A stretch of DNA of 63,428 nt. It comes from Devosia sp. GTDB lineage: Bacteria; Pseudomonadota; Alphaproteobacteria; Rhizobiales; Devosiaceae. The notes beneath the pieces were generated by a model. The model did no database searches, was not told the origin of the DNA, and saw only the letters and a program-made list of their open reading frames with translations. The stretch is from positions 1-63,428 of the forward strand of contig NZ_JAQGJV010000026.1 of assembly GCF_028290435.1 (NCBI RefSeq). Direction: 5' to 3'. This document shows positions 8,057 through 16,925 of the stretch, in pieces (positions within the stretch are counted from its first letter, which is position 1; each line of letters starts with the position of its first letter). Position numbers and translations under genes: made by a program.

Positions 8057-8094
8057 AATGAGGCCAGTTTCGCTTGCGCGGAACTGGCCTCATT
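8057..8094 (-). terminator. Intrinsic terminator of the cysteine peptidase gene
   Basis: A perfect 13-base stem (8057-8069 with 8082-8094) closes a 12-base loop. Read on the minus strand it is followed by GTTTTA. It starts 43 bases after the peptidase stop at 8138 and lies just before the ArsR promoter, so it insulates the two units. Confidence 0.7.
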
Positions 8095-8137
8095 CATCAG
8101 ACCCCTATCAGGGATAGGCTTTTGGCGGGGTCCGGAA

Positions 8138-8764
8138 TTAGTTGGCGGCGGCCACGATGACCGGGCGGTCGTCGATCATGTCGACCCATTTTCCGGCGTC
8201 GGCCTGGGACTGGCGCTTGATGTAATGGTAGGGGGTCTCGTTCCAGACGCGCACTTGGCCTTCCTGGTTGTCGAGCACGAGATCGCCGCGGTCGGTGCGC
8301 ACCATCAGCACGGCATGGCCGTCACCATTGCGCTCGCGCACCACGGCCATCAGCAGGGTGCTGGCGGGCCAGCCGGCGTTGATCAGGTCGCGGCGCTTTT
8401 CCAGCGCGATGTCTTCGCAATCGCCGTAGCCGTTGGGATAGGTCCAGAATTCGGAGACGTTGTAGAGTTCCTGGTCGGTGACCGGCACCACGGTCTGATT
8501 GACGGTGGCGTTGACGGTGAGCAACTGGCTCCAGCTGGCTTCGTCCAGGTTGACGGCCGGCACGACCACGGCATTGGGGCGGCACTCGTCGCGGTGGCTC
8601 TTGCAGAACTCGGCGGCGCCGACAGGAATGGAGGTTGTGACGTCGAGCGTCTGGATAAAAGCGACGTTGGTGGTGTCGAAAGCGTGGGCCGGCGCGATGA
8701 CCGCTGCCAGAGCCAGAACTGCGCCAATCAGCGCCGCCGGCAGTCCCTTTTGAGTGAATGACAT
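8138..8764 (-). CDS. Transglutaminase-like cysteine peptidase (BTLCP/LapG family)
   Basis: The 208-residue protein has an N-terminal signal peptide ending near APAHA, so it is periplasmic. The papain-like triad is visible as Cys in YGDCEDIALEKR, His in GDGHAVLMV and Asp in LVLDNQ. This is the BTLCP (COG3672) family that includes LapG, which cleaves surface adhesins under cyclic-di-GMP control. Small alphaproteobacterial members are mostly unstudied. The start at 8764 has a good site (GGGAGAT, about 7 bases away). A PilZ protein gene lies upstream, separated by a terminator-like hairpin. Confidence 0.85.
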   Translation of the reverse strand: MSFTQKGLPAALIGAVLALAAVIAPAHAFDTTNVAFIQTLDVTTSIPVGAAEFCKSHRDECRPNAVVVPAVNLDEASWSQLLTVNATVNQTVVPVTDQELYNVSEFWTYPNGYGDCEDIALEKRRDLINAGWPASTLLMAVVRERNGDGHAVLMVRTDRGDLVLDNQEGQVRVWNETPYHYIKRQSQADAGKWVDMIDDRPVIVAAAN

Positions 8765-8817
8765 TGTTGATCTCCCTGATGGAGACCAACCTATGGGGGC
8801 CGGATTTCGCCGGTCCG

Positions 8818-8836
8818 AAAACTGCAATGCAGTTTT
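8818..8836 (-). terminator. Intrinsic terminator after the PilZ gene
   Basis: AAAACTGC (8818-8825) and GCAGTTTT (8829-8836) form a perfect 8-base stem with a 3-base loop that ends in T residues on either strand. It lies 100 bases after the PilZ stop and upstream of the peptidase gene. It is GC-poor, so moderately strong at best. Confidence 0.5.
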
Positions 8837-8936
8837 GATTCAAGTCTTATCGACCGGATTCAGTCGCGATTAACTATGCAGATCAGATGCTTGGGTTGAG
8901 AAGCGCAGTTTTGGATTCCGGCTGAGGGCCGGTTCC

Positions 8937-9575
8937 TTAGTTCATCCGCAGGTTCTGTTGCACCACGGTCAGCATTTCCTGGGCGGAGGCAAATTCGACG
9001 GCGACGCCGTTCTGGAAATGGCGGACCACGCGGGCGCGCATGCGGCCCAGGGTGACGGGCGTGCCCATGGCGGGACGGACATCGAGTTCGATGGCGGCGC
9101 CGGAGAGCGAGATGTCGATGATTTTGCAATTGTAGCGGCGTCCATCATCGAGCACGACGGTGGAGTGGCGATTGTCGGGCACGACGCGTTCGTGGCGGCG
9201 ATCCTCGGGCAGGTTGAGGACGTCCTTGTTGGCCAGCCAGGTGAGCTGGGCGGCCATCTTGTCGCGCTTGCGCGGGGAGGCGGCCACTTCCATGAGGAAG
9301 CCGCCCTCGACCTGCTCGATGATGGTGCCTTCGATGCGGCCGATATGATCGATATAGGCGATGACGCGTTCGCCGACCACGCCGGAGACCGGCGCGATGA
9401 CCATGGCTTCGCCGGGCGACATTTCCAGCACCTGGCAGGGAAACTCACGGCGATCGGCCAGCATGTAGCGGCCGAGCACGGAAACCTTTACGCGCTGGAA
9501 GCGCACCTTTTCGGCACGCGTCCGCAGGGGGGCGATGAACTGCGGAGATGGAATATCGTCGCTGAGCATGCGCAT
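8937..9575 (-). CDS. Tandem PilZ-domain protein
   Basis: The 212 residues hold two PilZ-like barrels. The first (about 24-105) has RFQRVKVSVLGRYML but lacks the DxSxxG motif. The second (about 127-205) has RRHERVV followed by IIDISLSGAAIEL, which together form the RxxxR and D/NxSxxG cyclic-di-GMP site. One functional and one degenerate domain is a common receptor layout. It probably links cyclic-di-GMP to surface or motility behaviour. A degenerate CtrA-like half-site (TTAA at 9622-9625) lies upstream. Confidence 0.82.
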   Translation of the reverse strand: MRMLSDDIPSPQFIAPLRTRAEKVRFQRVKVSVLGRYMLADRREFPCQVLEMSPGEAMVIAPVSGVVGERVIAYIDHIGRIEGTIIEQVEGGFLMEVAASPRKRDKMAAQLTWLANKDVLNLPEDRRHERVVPDNRHSTVVLDDGRRYNCKIIDISLSGAAIELDVRPAMGTPVTLGRMRARVVRHFQNGVAVEFASAQEMLTVVQQNLRMN

Positions 9576-9699
9576 GACCGATAAAAAGCTGTGACTCTAT
9601 GATCACGCTATCGGGTTTTGGTTAACGCATGGTTGTGTCTGCCGGCGAGGAAGCGCCGCAAATGCGCTTCAAATTGGCGGCGGCAGGGCAGCAATTTGC

Positions 9700-10344
9700 T
9701 TACTGACGGCCACCATCGATGACCGCGAGGTGGGCATAGCGGCGGGCGGTGCGGCCGAATACCACGGCGGGCATGGCGACAGGGGACGTGTAGCCGATAT
9801 CGCTGTTGACCGTGGTGGCCACGTCGCTGGCAACATCCTGCATCGCCACGTCGTCTGGCCAGATCAGTCGCAGGCCGGTAATGCGCTGTTCCATGATCGG
9901 CTGCACGCCGAGCCAATAGGGCTCGTCCACCGCCGTCATGGCGCCGAGCATGCGGGTATGGGTGGAGCCATTGTGCCGCAGCGGCATCAGGATGGTCTCG
10001 AAGCTGGCCTTGGTATTGATGGCCGTGGTGCCCTGGAAGGTCACGAGGGCGACGGCATGATCCTCGGTGACGGCGCGCATCAGGGTATCGAGCGCATCCT
10101 TGTCGCGTTCATGCCAAAGGCCGGAGAAGGAGCGGCCCTTGAGTTCGCGCGAATAGGCGGTGCAAAGGTGGGAGCCGGCGAGGCGGAACGAGAATTTTTC
10201 GTCTTCATCCAGCTCCAGGATGAAGGTATTGGCCAGGGCTTCGCGAATGCGGGTCGGATCGATATCCTTGCGGTCGGGCGCGCTACGGGCGCCACGGATG
10301 CCGTTCCAATATTCGTAGAGCGTCTTGGTGCTCGTCTTTTGCAT
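9700..10344 (-). CDS. PAS_5 family PAS-domain protein
   Basis: The 214-residue protein begins LYEYWNGIRGARSAPDR and runs through FILELDEDEKFSFRLAGSHL to the first PAS strands. This matches the alphaproteobacterial PAS_5 (formerly DUF1457) family. There is no output domain, so it is probably a stand-alone sensory or partner protein. The ligand is unknown. It is divergent from the rhomboid gene, with a perfect CtrA box between them. Confidence 0.82.
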   Translation of the reverse strand: MQKTSTKTLYEYWNGIRGARSAPDRKDIDPTRIREALANTFILELDEDEKFSFRLAGSHLCTAYSRELKGRSFSGLWHERDKDALDTLMRAVTEDHAVALVTFQGTTAINTKASFETILMPLRHNGSTHTRMLGAMTAVDEPYWLGVQPIMEQRITGLRLIWPDDVAMQDVASDVATTVNSDIGYTSPVAMPAVVFGRTARRYAHLAVIDGGRQ

Positions 10345-10435
10345 TCGTCATGACCCAAATGGACTCGCGCTCGACCCCAAAGGGAGCGCTTCCGCCATGG
10401 GATGACATTGGCAAAAGGGCGGGGCAAAAGCGCCA

Positions 10436-10450
10436 TTAAAGAATACTTAA
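10436..10450. promoter_or_regulatory. CtrA-type binding box
   Basis: TTAA-AGAATAC-TTAA is a perfect TTAA-N7-TTAA site, with a further TTAAC at 10453-10457. It lies between the PAS_5 start (10344, minus) and the rhomboid start (10523, plus). In this group PAS_5 genes are plausible CtrA targets. Binding is inferred. Confidence 0.6.
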
Positions 10451-10522
10451 GGTTAACGCGGGTGTCCCAATGTGGAAAAGAAGAGGCAGAGCGGCGTGGC
10501 GCCTGCGAGTCGGAGCAAAGTG

Positions 10523-11266
10523 ATGAGTGAACAGGGACCACACGCGCCGGGCACGGAAAATGCCAGGGCGGGCGGGCGCGAGCCGGTTTTCCTGCTGCCG
10601 GGCGTGATCACCGCGATGATCGGCGTCATGGTCGCGATTCAGGCGGCGTCAACCTTTGTTCTTAACCAGGATGGGTATGGGCAACTGATTTTCTGGTTCG
10701 CATTTCTACCCCTGCGAATCCTGGCGGCGCAGGAGAATCTGGCGCTGGCGCTGCCGCTGCTCTGGACGCCATTTACCCATGCGCTGCTGCATGGCGGGTG
10801 GGACCATCTGCTGATCAATATGGCTTGGCTGGCGATCTTTGGGACACCGATTGCGCGGCGCTATGGGACGGTGGCGACGCTGGTTCTGTTCTTCGTGGCC
10901 TCGGCGGCGGGCGCGGCACTGTTCGCGGCGACAACGCTGTGGAGCGGGGCTTATCTCGTGGGCGCTTCAGGCGGGATCGCTGGGCTGACCGGAGCGGCAG
11001 TGCGGTTCATTTTCCAGCCGGTGCTGGTGATGCAAAATCCTGAGACCGGCGAGCGCGTGCCGGTGGGGCGGCGGCTAGCGAGTTTCGCCGACCTGGCCAA
11101 GGACACGCGGGCGCGCATGTTCATCCTGATCTGGGTGGTGCTAAACGCCGCGGTGCCGCTGCTGCCGATTTTCACCGGTGCCAATGTGCAGGTGGCGTGG
11201 CAGGCGCATCTGGGCGGGTTTTTTGCGGGTATCCTTCTCGTGGGGTTGTTCGAAAGACGTCAGTAA
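10523..11266 (+). CDS. Rhomboid family intramembrane serine protease
   Basis: The protein has 247 residues from the ATG at 10523 (GGAG about 8 bases upstream; an ATG at 10472 is also in frame). Six or more hydrophobic helices are present. [15 protein letters not shown] is the rhomboid H/N signature, GASG at 147-150 holds the catalytic Ser149, and AHLGG holds catalytic His229. Rhomboids cleave membrane-spanning substrates within the bilayer. A hydrophilic loop of about 30 residues ([14 protein letters not shown]) sits between the Ser and His helices. Its last 7 bases overlap the 3' end of the convergent hisI gene. Confidence 0.88.
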   Translation: MSEQGPHAPGTENARAGGREPVFLLPGVITAMIGVMVAIQAASTFVLNQDGYGQLIFWFAFLPLRILAAQENLALALPLLWTPFTHALLHGGWDHLLINMAWLAIFGTPIARRYGTVATLVLFFVASAAGAALFAATTLWSGAYLVGASGGIAGLTGAAVRFIFQPVLVMQNPETGERVPVGRRLASFADLAKDTRARMFILIWVVLNAAVPLLPIFTGANVQVAWQAHLGGFFAGILLVGLFERRQ

Positions 11267-11706
11267 ACGTCCTTGGGGTCGAACAGCTTGGGCAGTCCGG
11301 TGTCTTCCAGCGTCGCGGTGCCGTCCTTGGTGACGATGCGGCGGTAGAAGCAGGATTTGCGGCCGGTGTGGCAGGCGGCGCCGAGGCCGGTTTGTTCGAC
11401 CAGCAGGACGACGGCATCCTGGTCGCAATCGACGCGAACTTCGATCACGCGCTGCAACTCGCCGGAGCTTTCGCCCTTTTTCCAGATTTTGCCGCGCGAG
11501 CGGGACCAGTAATGCGCGAAGCCGGTTTCCAGCGTCAGCGCCAAGGCCTCGGCATTCATGTGGGCGAGCATCAGCAACTCGTTGCTGCCGGCCTCCATGG
11601 TGACGGCGGTGACGAGGCCGTTTGCATCGAAGGCGGGCGCGAGGGCGGCGCCTTCTTCGAGTTCGGCGTGGCTGAGGGTTTTGGCGTCGGCAAAGGTGAG
11701 GGTCAT
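11260..11706 (-). CDS. hisI: Phosphoribosyl-AMP cyclohydrolase
   Basis: HisI opens the adenine ring of phosphoribosyl-AMP in histidine biosynthesis. The 148-residue product has the metal and substrate motifs [28 protein letters not shown] and [12 protein letters not shown] with its zinc cysteines. It has no HisE domain, as usual in alphaproteobacteria. It lies away from other his genes, downstream of an AraC-type regulator. The start at 11706 sits in one arm of a perfect 12-base inverted repeat, while an in-frame ATG at 11730 sits in the other. Confidence 0.93.
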   Translation of the reverse strand: MTLTFADAKTLSHAELEEGAALAPAFDANGLVTAVTMEAGSNELLMLAHMNAEALALTLETGFAHYWSRSRGKIWKKGESSGELQRVIEVRVDCDQDAVVLLVEQTGLGAACHTGRKSCFYRRIVTKDGTATLEDTGLPKLFDPKDVY

Positions 11707-11732
11707 GGCGCGGTTTTTATACCGCGCCATGA
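11703..11732 (-). promoter_or_regulatory. Perfect 12-base inverted repeat at the hisI start
   Basis: The plus-strand arm TCATGGCGCGGT (11703-11714) is exactly complementary to ACCGCGCCATGA (11721-11732), over a 6-base AT loop. On the hisI message each arm contains an ATG in the hisI frame. The hairpin would bury the hisI start codon and could also terminate read-through from the AraC gene ending at 11745. Confidence 0.6.
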
Positions 11733-11744
11733 CATTGCGCCAGA

Positions 11745-12578
11745 TCAGGCCTTGAGGCCGAACCAGATTTCGATATCGCCACTGCCTGTGGCCATATCGA
11801 AGGCGGGGCCGTAATATTCGAGGAAGGCGACGGGGGCGTCGCTCAGCTCCCGGCCGGCATTGGCGAGCCATTCGGAGGCCGCGCCAATGGTCGAGCGGAT
11901 GGTTGTGACGTCGCCCCGATGCACGAAACGCGCCCAGTTCAATGCGGGAGTGGTGATGCGCTTGAGCTCGGGCTGAACATCGACGCCTTCGCGTACCTCG
12001 ACGGCGACGATATAGTCGAAATTGCCGCCTTCTATACCGCAGACTATGCCATAGGCGGCGTCTGAGACGGCCCCCTCGATGTTGCCGATATAGGCCTGAA
12101 ACTGTTGCCATTGGGCCGGAATACCGGCGGGATTGTTCATCGGATGGCGCTGGGCAAGGCCGGCGAAGTGCATGCGCGAGCGGGTTTCGAAACGGGGCGG
12201 CGCGATATCGATCGTTGTGGTGGTATCCATGCGCTGAGGCTCCACGAGTTGGATGGTGTCCAGATTGCGCCGGCGGCGAAGCTCGTCCGGCGTGATGCCG
12301 AACTGATCGCCGAAGGCGCGGGTGAATGCCTCGTGCGAGCCGTAGCCGGCATCGAGCGCTACCGACAGGATATCGGGGGCGCCATCCGCCAGTTTCCGTG
12401 CTGCTTCGGTGAGCCGCCTGGCCCGCATATACCCTGAGATCGAATAGCCGGTGGCCAGCGGAAAGGCGCGCGACAGGTAGGATTTCGACCGGCCGGTGAC
12501 TTCCACCAGATCATCCAGCGATACCGGCTCGGTGAGCCGGCTTTCGAGGACCCAGAGCATTTTGGCGACGTCGGACAT
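11745..12578 (-). CDS. AraC family regulator with GyrI-like domain
   Basis: The 277-residue protein has an N-terminal AraC DNA-binding domain (about 1-105), with helices [21 protein letters not shown] and [21 protein letters not shown] GyrI-like small-molecule-binding domain follows (about 120-277, starting [19 protein letters not shown] and ending YYGPAF...IEIWFGL). This layout, like Rob/SoxS-related SbmC regulators, fits a ligand-sensing activator. The target genes and ligand are unknown. hisI follows on the same strand. Confidence 0.88.
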   Translation of the reverse strand: MSDVAKMLWVLESRLTEPVSLDDLVEVTGRSKSYLSRAFPLATGYSISGYMRARRLTEAARKLADGAPDILSVALDAGYGSHEAFTRAFGDQFGITPDELRRRRNLDTIQLVEPQRMDTTTTIDIAPPRFETRSRMHFAGLAQRHPMNNPAGIPAQWQQFQAYIGNIEGAVSDAAYGIVCGIEGGNFDYIVAVEVREGVDVQPELKRITTPALNWARFVHRGDVTTIRSTIGAASEWLANAGRELSDAPVAFLEYYGPAFDMATGSGDIEIWFGLKA

Positions 12579-12665
12579 GGGCAGAACTCGCTTGAGACGC
12601 CGATTCTATGCCACGGCGTGAGCCGGTGCATTTGATCGCGCATGCACGGCGAGCCTAACGCGAGT

Positions 12666-13286
12666 TTAGCGCTTGATCATCGCGAAGAAGCGATCCTGCT
12701 CGACGCGGTCTTCGGCGAAGACGCCGGTAAAGCGATGAGTGATGGTGGCGACGCCATGGGCGCGGACGCCGCGCATGGTCATGCACATATGCTCCGCTTC
12801 GAGCATGACGGCAACGCCGCGCGGGCCCAGATGCTCATTGAGGGCGTCGATGATTTGAGCTGTGAGGTTTTCCTGAGTCTGAAGGCGGCGTGCGAACACC
12901 TCAACGAGCCGCGCGAGCTTGGACAGGCCGACGACGCCGTCGTGGGGCAGATAGGCGATGTGCGCCTTGCCGACGAAGGGCACCATGTGATGCTCACAAT
13001 GGGAATGGAACGGGATATCGCGCATCAGCACGATATCATCATAGCCGCCAACTTCCTTGAAGATTCGACTGAGGATTTCCTTGGGGTCCTGGTCGTAGCC
13101 GGCAAATAGTTCGCCATAGGAGCGGGCGACGCGGGCAGGGGTCTCCAGCAGGCCCTCGCGGCTCGGGTCGTCGCCGGCCCAGGCGATCAGGGTGCGCACG
13201 GCCGCCTCTGCCTCAGCCTGGCTGGGACGAAGGCGTGCACGCAGAGCGCCGGACTCGGTCTCGAGGGAGTTTATGCGGGCGTCCAT
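12666..13286 (-). CDS. folE: GTP cyclohydrolase I
   Basis: FolE converts GTP to 7,8-dihydroneopterin triphosphate for folate synthesis. The 206 residues contain [16 protein letters not shown], the zinc site [10 protein letters not shown], then the catalytic stretch [22 protein letters not shown] and the second zinc cysteine in [12 protein letters not shown]. The length is typical of the homodecameric bacterial type. The start at 13286 is the first ATG. A likely promoter lies about 100 bases upstream, divergent from the Fe-S scaffold gene. Confidence 0.95.
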   Translation of the reverse strand: MDARINSLETESGALRARLRPSQAEAEAAVRTLIAWAGDDPSREGLLETPARVARSYGELFAGYDQDPKEILSRIFKEVGGYDDIVLMRDIPFHSHCEHHMVPFVGKAHIAYLPHDGVVGLSKLARLVEVFARRLQTQENLTAQIIDALNEHLGPRGVAVMLEAEHMCMTMRGVRAHGVATITHRFTGVFAEDRVEQDRFFAMIKR

Positions 13287-13385
13287 AGCAGCAGGTCCTC
13301 AATTGGCGTCAGCGTTGGATACGGGCCGGACGCGAATTTGGACCACAAAGCGACAGCGCGCCCTGACAGTCCGTTTGCGAGCACA

Positions 13386-13414
13386 TATATAGGAGGGGCA
13401 CGACCCGCCCACAA
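13386..13414 (-). promoter_or_regulatory. Candidate sigma-70 promoter for folE
   Basis: On the minus strand TTGTGG (13414-13409) is followed after exactly 17 bases by TATATA (13391-13386). The spacing is ideal and the -10 near-consensus. Transcription would begin about 90 bases before the folE start codon. Confidence 0.45.
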
Positions 13415-13434
13415 GAAACAGATTTGTTCGTTTC

Positions 13435-13887
13435 ATGGACCTTAGCGATCTCTATTCCGAAAAAATCCTCGATCTGGCAGCAAACGCCGTGCAGCCAGCG
13501 CGGCTCATTGCGCCCGATGCTTCGGCTCGCAAGGTGAGCCGGGTTTGCGGCTCGGTGATCGAGGTAGACTTGGCCGTGCGCGACGGCGTCATCGTCGACT
13601 ATGGGCATGATATTTCCGCCTGCGCGCTGGGGCAGACCTCGGCGGCAGTGGTGGCCCGAGAGATTGTCGGCACGCCAGTCGAAGAGGTGCGGGCACTGCG
13701 GGCGCAGATGCATGCCATGCTCAAGGAGAATGGGGCGCCGCCCGCGGGCAAGTGGAGCGACCTCAAATATCTGGAGCCGGTGCGGGAATACCGGCCTCGG
13801 CACACCTCGACGCTGCTGGTGTTCGACGCGATGGTCGAGGCGCTGGATAAAATCGAGTCGGTAGAATCGGTTAGAGCCGCCGGTTGA
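13435..13887 (+). CDS. NifU/IscU-like iron-sulfur scaffold protein
   Basis: The 150-residue protein matches the NifU N-terminal fold, beginning LYSEKILDLAANA. Cys38 (RVCGS) and Cys63 (SACALGQ) align with the first two cluster ligands of IscU. The third cysteine is missing: the expected region reads RHTSTLLVF. The aspartate after the first CG is replaced by serine. This variant is common in alphaproteobacteria, where its role in Fe-S assembly is not settled. Its TGA overlaps the yidD ATG. Confidence 0.82.
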   Translation: MDLSDLYSEKILDLAANAVQPARLIAPDASARKVSRVCGSVIEVDLAVRDGVIVDYGHDISACALGQTSAAVVAREIVGTPVEEVRALRAQMHAMLKENGAPPAGKWSDLKYLEPVREYRPRHTSTLLVFDAMVEALDKIESVESVRAAG

Positions 13888-14198
13888 TGGGCAGAGTCAT
13901 CGATATGATGTGGCGGGTGATCGACTGGCCGTTCAAGCTGGTCGGCGTGCTGCTGATCCAGATTTATCGTTATACGCTTTCGGCTTTCGTGGGGCGAACC
14001 TGCCGGCATGCGCCAACCTGCTCGGAATATACGCGAGACGCCATCTGGCAGCACGGGTTCTGGCCCGGCGGCTGGATGGGGCTGGCGCGGGTGGTGCGAT
14101 GCAGGCCGGGCGGTACACATGGTTATGATCCGGTGCCCGTGGTTGTGCCAGAGCGGGCGCACTGGTTTGCGCCATGGACCTATGGAAGCTGGAAATAA
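13887..14198 (+). CDS. yidD: Membrane protein insertion efficiency factor
   Basis: YidD assists YidC-dependent insertion of inner-membrane proteins. The 103-residue product has an amphipathic N-terminus and the conserved core GRTCRHAPTCSEYTRDAI, then WMGLARVVRCRPGG. The conserved cysteines and the RCxPxxxG motif are intact. The start ATG at 13887 overlaps the stop of the Fe-S scaffold gene, so the two are translationally coupled. Confidence 0.92.
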   Translation: MGRVIDMMWRVIDWPFKLVGVLLIQIYRYTLSAFVGRTCRHAPTCSEYTRDAIWQHGFWPGGWMGLARVVRCRPGGTHGYDPVPVVVPERAHWFAPWTYGSWK

Positions 14199-14226
14199 AA
14201 TCCAGTCGTGCTAGACAAGCCGCCTT

Positions 14227-14243
14227 GCAGCGAAGGTCGCTGC
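14227..14243 (+). promoter_or_regulatory. Hairpin in the thrS leader
   Basis: GCAGCGA (14227-14233) and TCGCTGC (14237-14243) form a perfect 7-base stem with a 3-base loop, 28 bases before the thrS start. It could stop read-through from yidD or act in thrS control. There is no T-box structure. Confidence 0.4.
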
Positions 14244-14271
14244 ATCTATCCAATTTCTGGAGATGTGAAAA

Positions 14272-16251
14272 ATGACGATCAAGGTGACGTTCCCCGACGG
14301 TGCGGCTCGCGACTATGCGCGTGGCACCACCGGGACCACCGTGGTCGAAGGCATCTCCAAGAGCCTGGCCAAGAAGACGGTGGCAATGCGCTGGAACGGC
14401 GTGCTCAGCGATCTGTCTGACGCGCTGGAAGCCGACGGCAAAATCGAATTCGTGACGCGCGATAGCGGGTCGGCGGATGTGCTGGAACTGATCCGGCACG
14501 ACACGGCGCACGTGCTTGCCGAAGCGGTGCAGGAGCTGTGGCCAACGACACAGGTGACGATCGGGCCGGTGATCGAGAACGGCTTCTACTACGACTTCAA
14601 GCGGGACGAGCCGTTCAGCGAAGACGATTTCCCGGCCATCGAGAAGAAGATGGCCGAGATTATCGATCGCGGTGCGGCGTTTACCAAGGAAATCTGGAGC
14701 CGCGATCAGGCCAAGGCATTCTTCAATACGCGCGGCGAGAACTTCAAGGTCGAGCTGGTCGATGCCATTCCGGCTGACCAGTCGCTCAAGATGTACAAGC
14801 AGGGCCAGTGGATCGACCTGTGCCGTGGGCCGCATATGCGTACGGTCAAGGATATCGGCAATGCGTTCAAGCTGACCAAGGTGGCTGGCGCCTATTGGCG
14901 TGGCGATAGCAATAATCCGGTGCTGAGCCGGATTTACGGCACCGCCTTTGCCACCAAGGAAGAGCTGGACGCGTATCTGCACATGATTGCAGAGGCGGAG
15001 AAGCGCGATCACCGCAAGATCGGGCAGGAGATGGACCTGTACCATTTCCAGCCGGAAGCGCAGGGATCGGTGTTCTGGCATCCCAAGGGCTACGTGCTCT
15101 ACAACCAGATGGAGACCTATATCCGTCGCCGGCTGAATTCCTCGGGCTATGTCGAGGTCAAGACGCCGCAACTGATGAGCTCAAAGTTCTGGGAGGCCTC
15201 GGGCCACTGGGGCAAGTACCGCGAAAACATGTTCGTGGTGCCTGACGAAGTGCCCGGCACGGAAGAAGAAGGTCCGGTTCTGAGCGGCAAGGGCGAGCTG
15301 ATGGCGCTCAAGCCGATGAACTGCCCGGCCCATATCCAGATCTTCAACCAGGGCATCAAGAGCTATCGCGATCTGCCGTTGCGGATGGCCGAATTCGGCT
15401 GCTGCCATCGCAACGAAGCGCATGGCGCGCTGCACGGGCTGATGCGCGTGCGGCAGATGACCCAGGACGACGCGCATATTTTCTGCCGCGAAGACCAGAT
15501 CCAGTCCGAGACCGAGCATTTCGTGCATCTGCTCTATTCGGTCTATGCCCATATGGGCTTTTCGGACGTGGTGATTAAGCTCGCCACGCGGCCGGAAAAG
15601 TTCGGCGGCACGATCGAGCGCTGGGACGCGGCCGAGAAGGCGCTGGGCGATGCCCTGCGCGCGACCGGCTATGACTTCGAGATCGCCGAGGGCGAGGGCG
15701 CCTTCTATGCGCCAAAGCTCGAATTCCACCTCAAGGACGCCATCGGGCGTTCGTGGCAGGTGGGAACGCTGCAGCTCGACTACGTGCTGCCCGAACGTCT
15801 CGACGCCACCTATGTGGCCGAGGACGGTTCGCGCAAATACGCCGTAATGCTGCATCGCGCGATCCTGGGCTCGCTGGAGCGGTTCATCGGCATGATGATC
15901 GAAAGCTATGCCGGCAAGATGCCGATGTGGCTGGCCCCGGTGCAGGTGGTGGTCGCTACCATCGTGTCGGAAGCCGACGAGACCGCCGAGAAGCTGGTCC
16001 GCCAGTTGCGCTCGGCAGGGATCCGGGCGGAGCTCGACGCGCGCAACGAGAAGATCAACTACAAGGTGCGCGAGCACTCGGTGGGCAAGGTGCCGCTGAT
16101 GTTTGTCGTCGGCAAGCGCGAGGCCGAGGAGGGCACCGTGTCCGTCCGCCGCCTCGGCACCGAAGGGCAGAAAGTCGTGCCGTTCATGGACGCGCTGGTT
16201 GAGCTGATGGCGGAAGCGACCCCGCCGGACCTCAAGGCGAAGGCGGCCTGA
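14272..16251 (+). CDS. thrS: Threonine-tRNA ligase
   Basis: ThrS charges tRNA-Thr. The 659 residues run as TGS domain (1-62), editing domain (about 63-240, with [10 protein letters not shown] and the C-x-G-PH motif LCRGPHMR), class II catalytic core (about 260-540, with [19 protein letters not shown] zinc and motif 1 regions, MNCPAH, and motif 2 [19 protein letters not shown]), and anticodon-binding domain (about 550-650, ending [14 protein letters not shown]). It is full length. The tRNA-Thr at 42564 is one of its substrates. GGAG lies about 10 bases before the ATG. Confidence 0.96.
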   Translation: MTIKVTFPDGAARDYARGTTGTTVVEGISKSLAKKTVAMRWNGVLSDLSDALEADGKIEFVTRDSGSADVLELIRHDTAHVLAEAVQELWPTTQVTIGPVIENGFYYDFKRDEPFSEDDFPAIEKKMAEIIDRGAAFTKEIWSRDQAKAFFNTRGENFKVELVDAIPADQSLKMYKQGQWIDLCRGPHMRTVKDIGNAFKLTKVAGAYWRGDSNNPVLSRIYGTAFATKEELDAYLHMIAEAEKRDHRKIGQEMDLYHFQPEAQGSVFWHPKGYVLYNQMETYIRRRLNSSGYVEVKTPQLMSSKFWEASGHWGKYRENMFVVPDEVPGTEEEGPVLSGKGELMALKPMNCPAHIQIFNQGIKSYRDLPLRMAEFGCCHRNEAHGALHGLMRVRQMTQDDAHIFCREDQIQSETEHFVHLLYSVYAHMGFSDVVIKLATRPEKFGGTIERWDAAEKALGDALRATGYDFEIAEGEGAFYAPKLEFHLKDAIGRSWQVGTLQLDYVLPERLDATYVAEDGSRKYAVMLHRAILGSLERFIGMMIESYAGKMPMWLAPVQVVVATIVSEADETAEKLVRQLRSAGIRAELDARNEKINYKVREHSVGKVPLMFVVGKREAEEGTVSVRRLGTEGQKVVPFMDALVELMAEATPPDLKAKAA

Positions 16252-16254
16252 TCC

Positions 16255-16485
16255 ATGCCGCAGCGTCCGTCCAATCGCGAGATTAAGGCGCTTACCCTGC
16301 TGGGTGAGGAAAACGCGCTTGGGCCGGGCGACTTCAAGGATATCGGCGAGAAGGTTTTCGCCGGTATGCTCAAAAAAGGCTGGGTGGTCCCCGCAGAGGG
16401 ACTGCCCGGCAAATACCGCGCGACCATCAAGGGCCTGACGATCCACGAAGGCGAGATCATCTTCGCCGGTCGATACCGGAACTAG
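16255..16485 (+). CDS. Small hypothetical protein
   Basis: This 76-residue soluble protein starts 3 bases after the thrS stop. Its sequence (NREIKALTLLGEENALGPGDFKDIG, then KKGWVV and YRATIKGLTIHEGE) suggests a small winged-helix-like fold, but I do not recognise the family. arfB begins 8 bases downstream, so the gene sits in a thrS-arfB translation operon. Codon use matches its neighbours, which supports a real gene. Confidence 0.7.
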   Translation: MPQRPSNREIKALTLLGEENALGPGDFKDIGEKVFAGMLKKGWVVPAEGLPGKYRATIKGLTIHEGEIIFAGRYRN

Positions 16486-16493
16486 ATGATGCG

Positions 16494-16925
16494 ATGCCCG
16501 ATCCGATAGAGATCACACAACGGATCAGCATCGACTCCAGCGAGCTGGAGGAAACCTTCGTGCGCAGCGCCGGACCGGGCGGGCAGAACGTCAACAAGGT
16601 GTCGAGCGCAGTGCAACTGCGCTTCGATCTGATGAATTCCCCCAATATTCCCGAGCCAATGAAGCGCCGGGTCGCGGTGCTGGCTGGGCGCAAGCTTACC
16701 AAGCAGGGCGTGCTGGTGATCACCGCCAATAGCCATCGCGACCAGCCGATGAACCGCGCCGATGCGCAGGAGCGACTGGTGGCGCTGCTCAAGGAAGGCG
16801 CAATAGCGCCGAAATTCCGGGTGGCGACGCGGCCGACTTTGGCTTCGAAAAGGCGGCGTCTTGAGGGGAAATCGATCCGCTCGGTGACCAAGACGATGCG
16901 GCGCGATATTCCGGATGGCGATTGA
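16494..16925 (+). CDS. arfB: Alternative ribosome-rescue peptidyl-tRNA hydrolase
   Basis: ArfB frees ribosomes stalled without a stop codon by hydrolysing peptidyl-tRNA. The 143-residue protein has the catalytic GGQ at 29-31 within RSAGPGGQNVNKVSS. It ends in the basic tail ([21 protein letters not shown] region) that enters the empty mRNA channel. The size is typical. Its TGA overlaps the next gene's ATG. Confidence 0.93.
   Translation: MPDPIEITQRISIDSSELEETFVRSAGPGGQNVNKVSSAVQLRFDLMNSPNIPEPMKRRVAVLAGRKLTKQGVLVITANSHRDQPMNRADAQERLVALLKEGAIAPKFRVATRPTLASKRRRLEGKSIRSVTKTMRRDIPDGD

Noticed and set aside
14199..14271. T-box riboswitch before thrS
   Set aside because: The leader is too short and has no specifier loop or antiterminator sequence.
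13933..15171. Open frame of 412 codons antisense to yidD and thrS
   Set aside because: It runs opposite two securely identified genes, its composition (His, Leu, Arg, Asp rich) is that of a GC-rich shadow, and no domain is visible.
15181..16446. Open frame of 421 codons antisense to thrS
   Set aside because: It mirrors the thrS codon pattern and ends within the neighbouring gene. No motif or ribosome site supports it.
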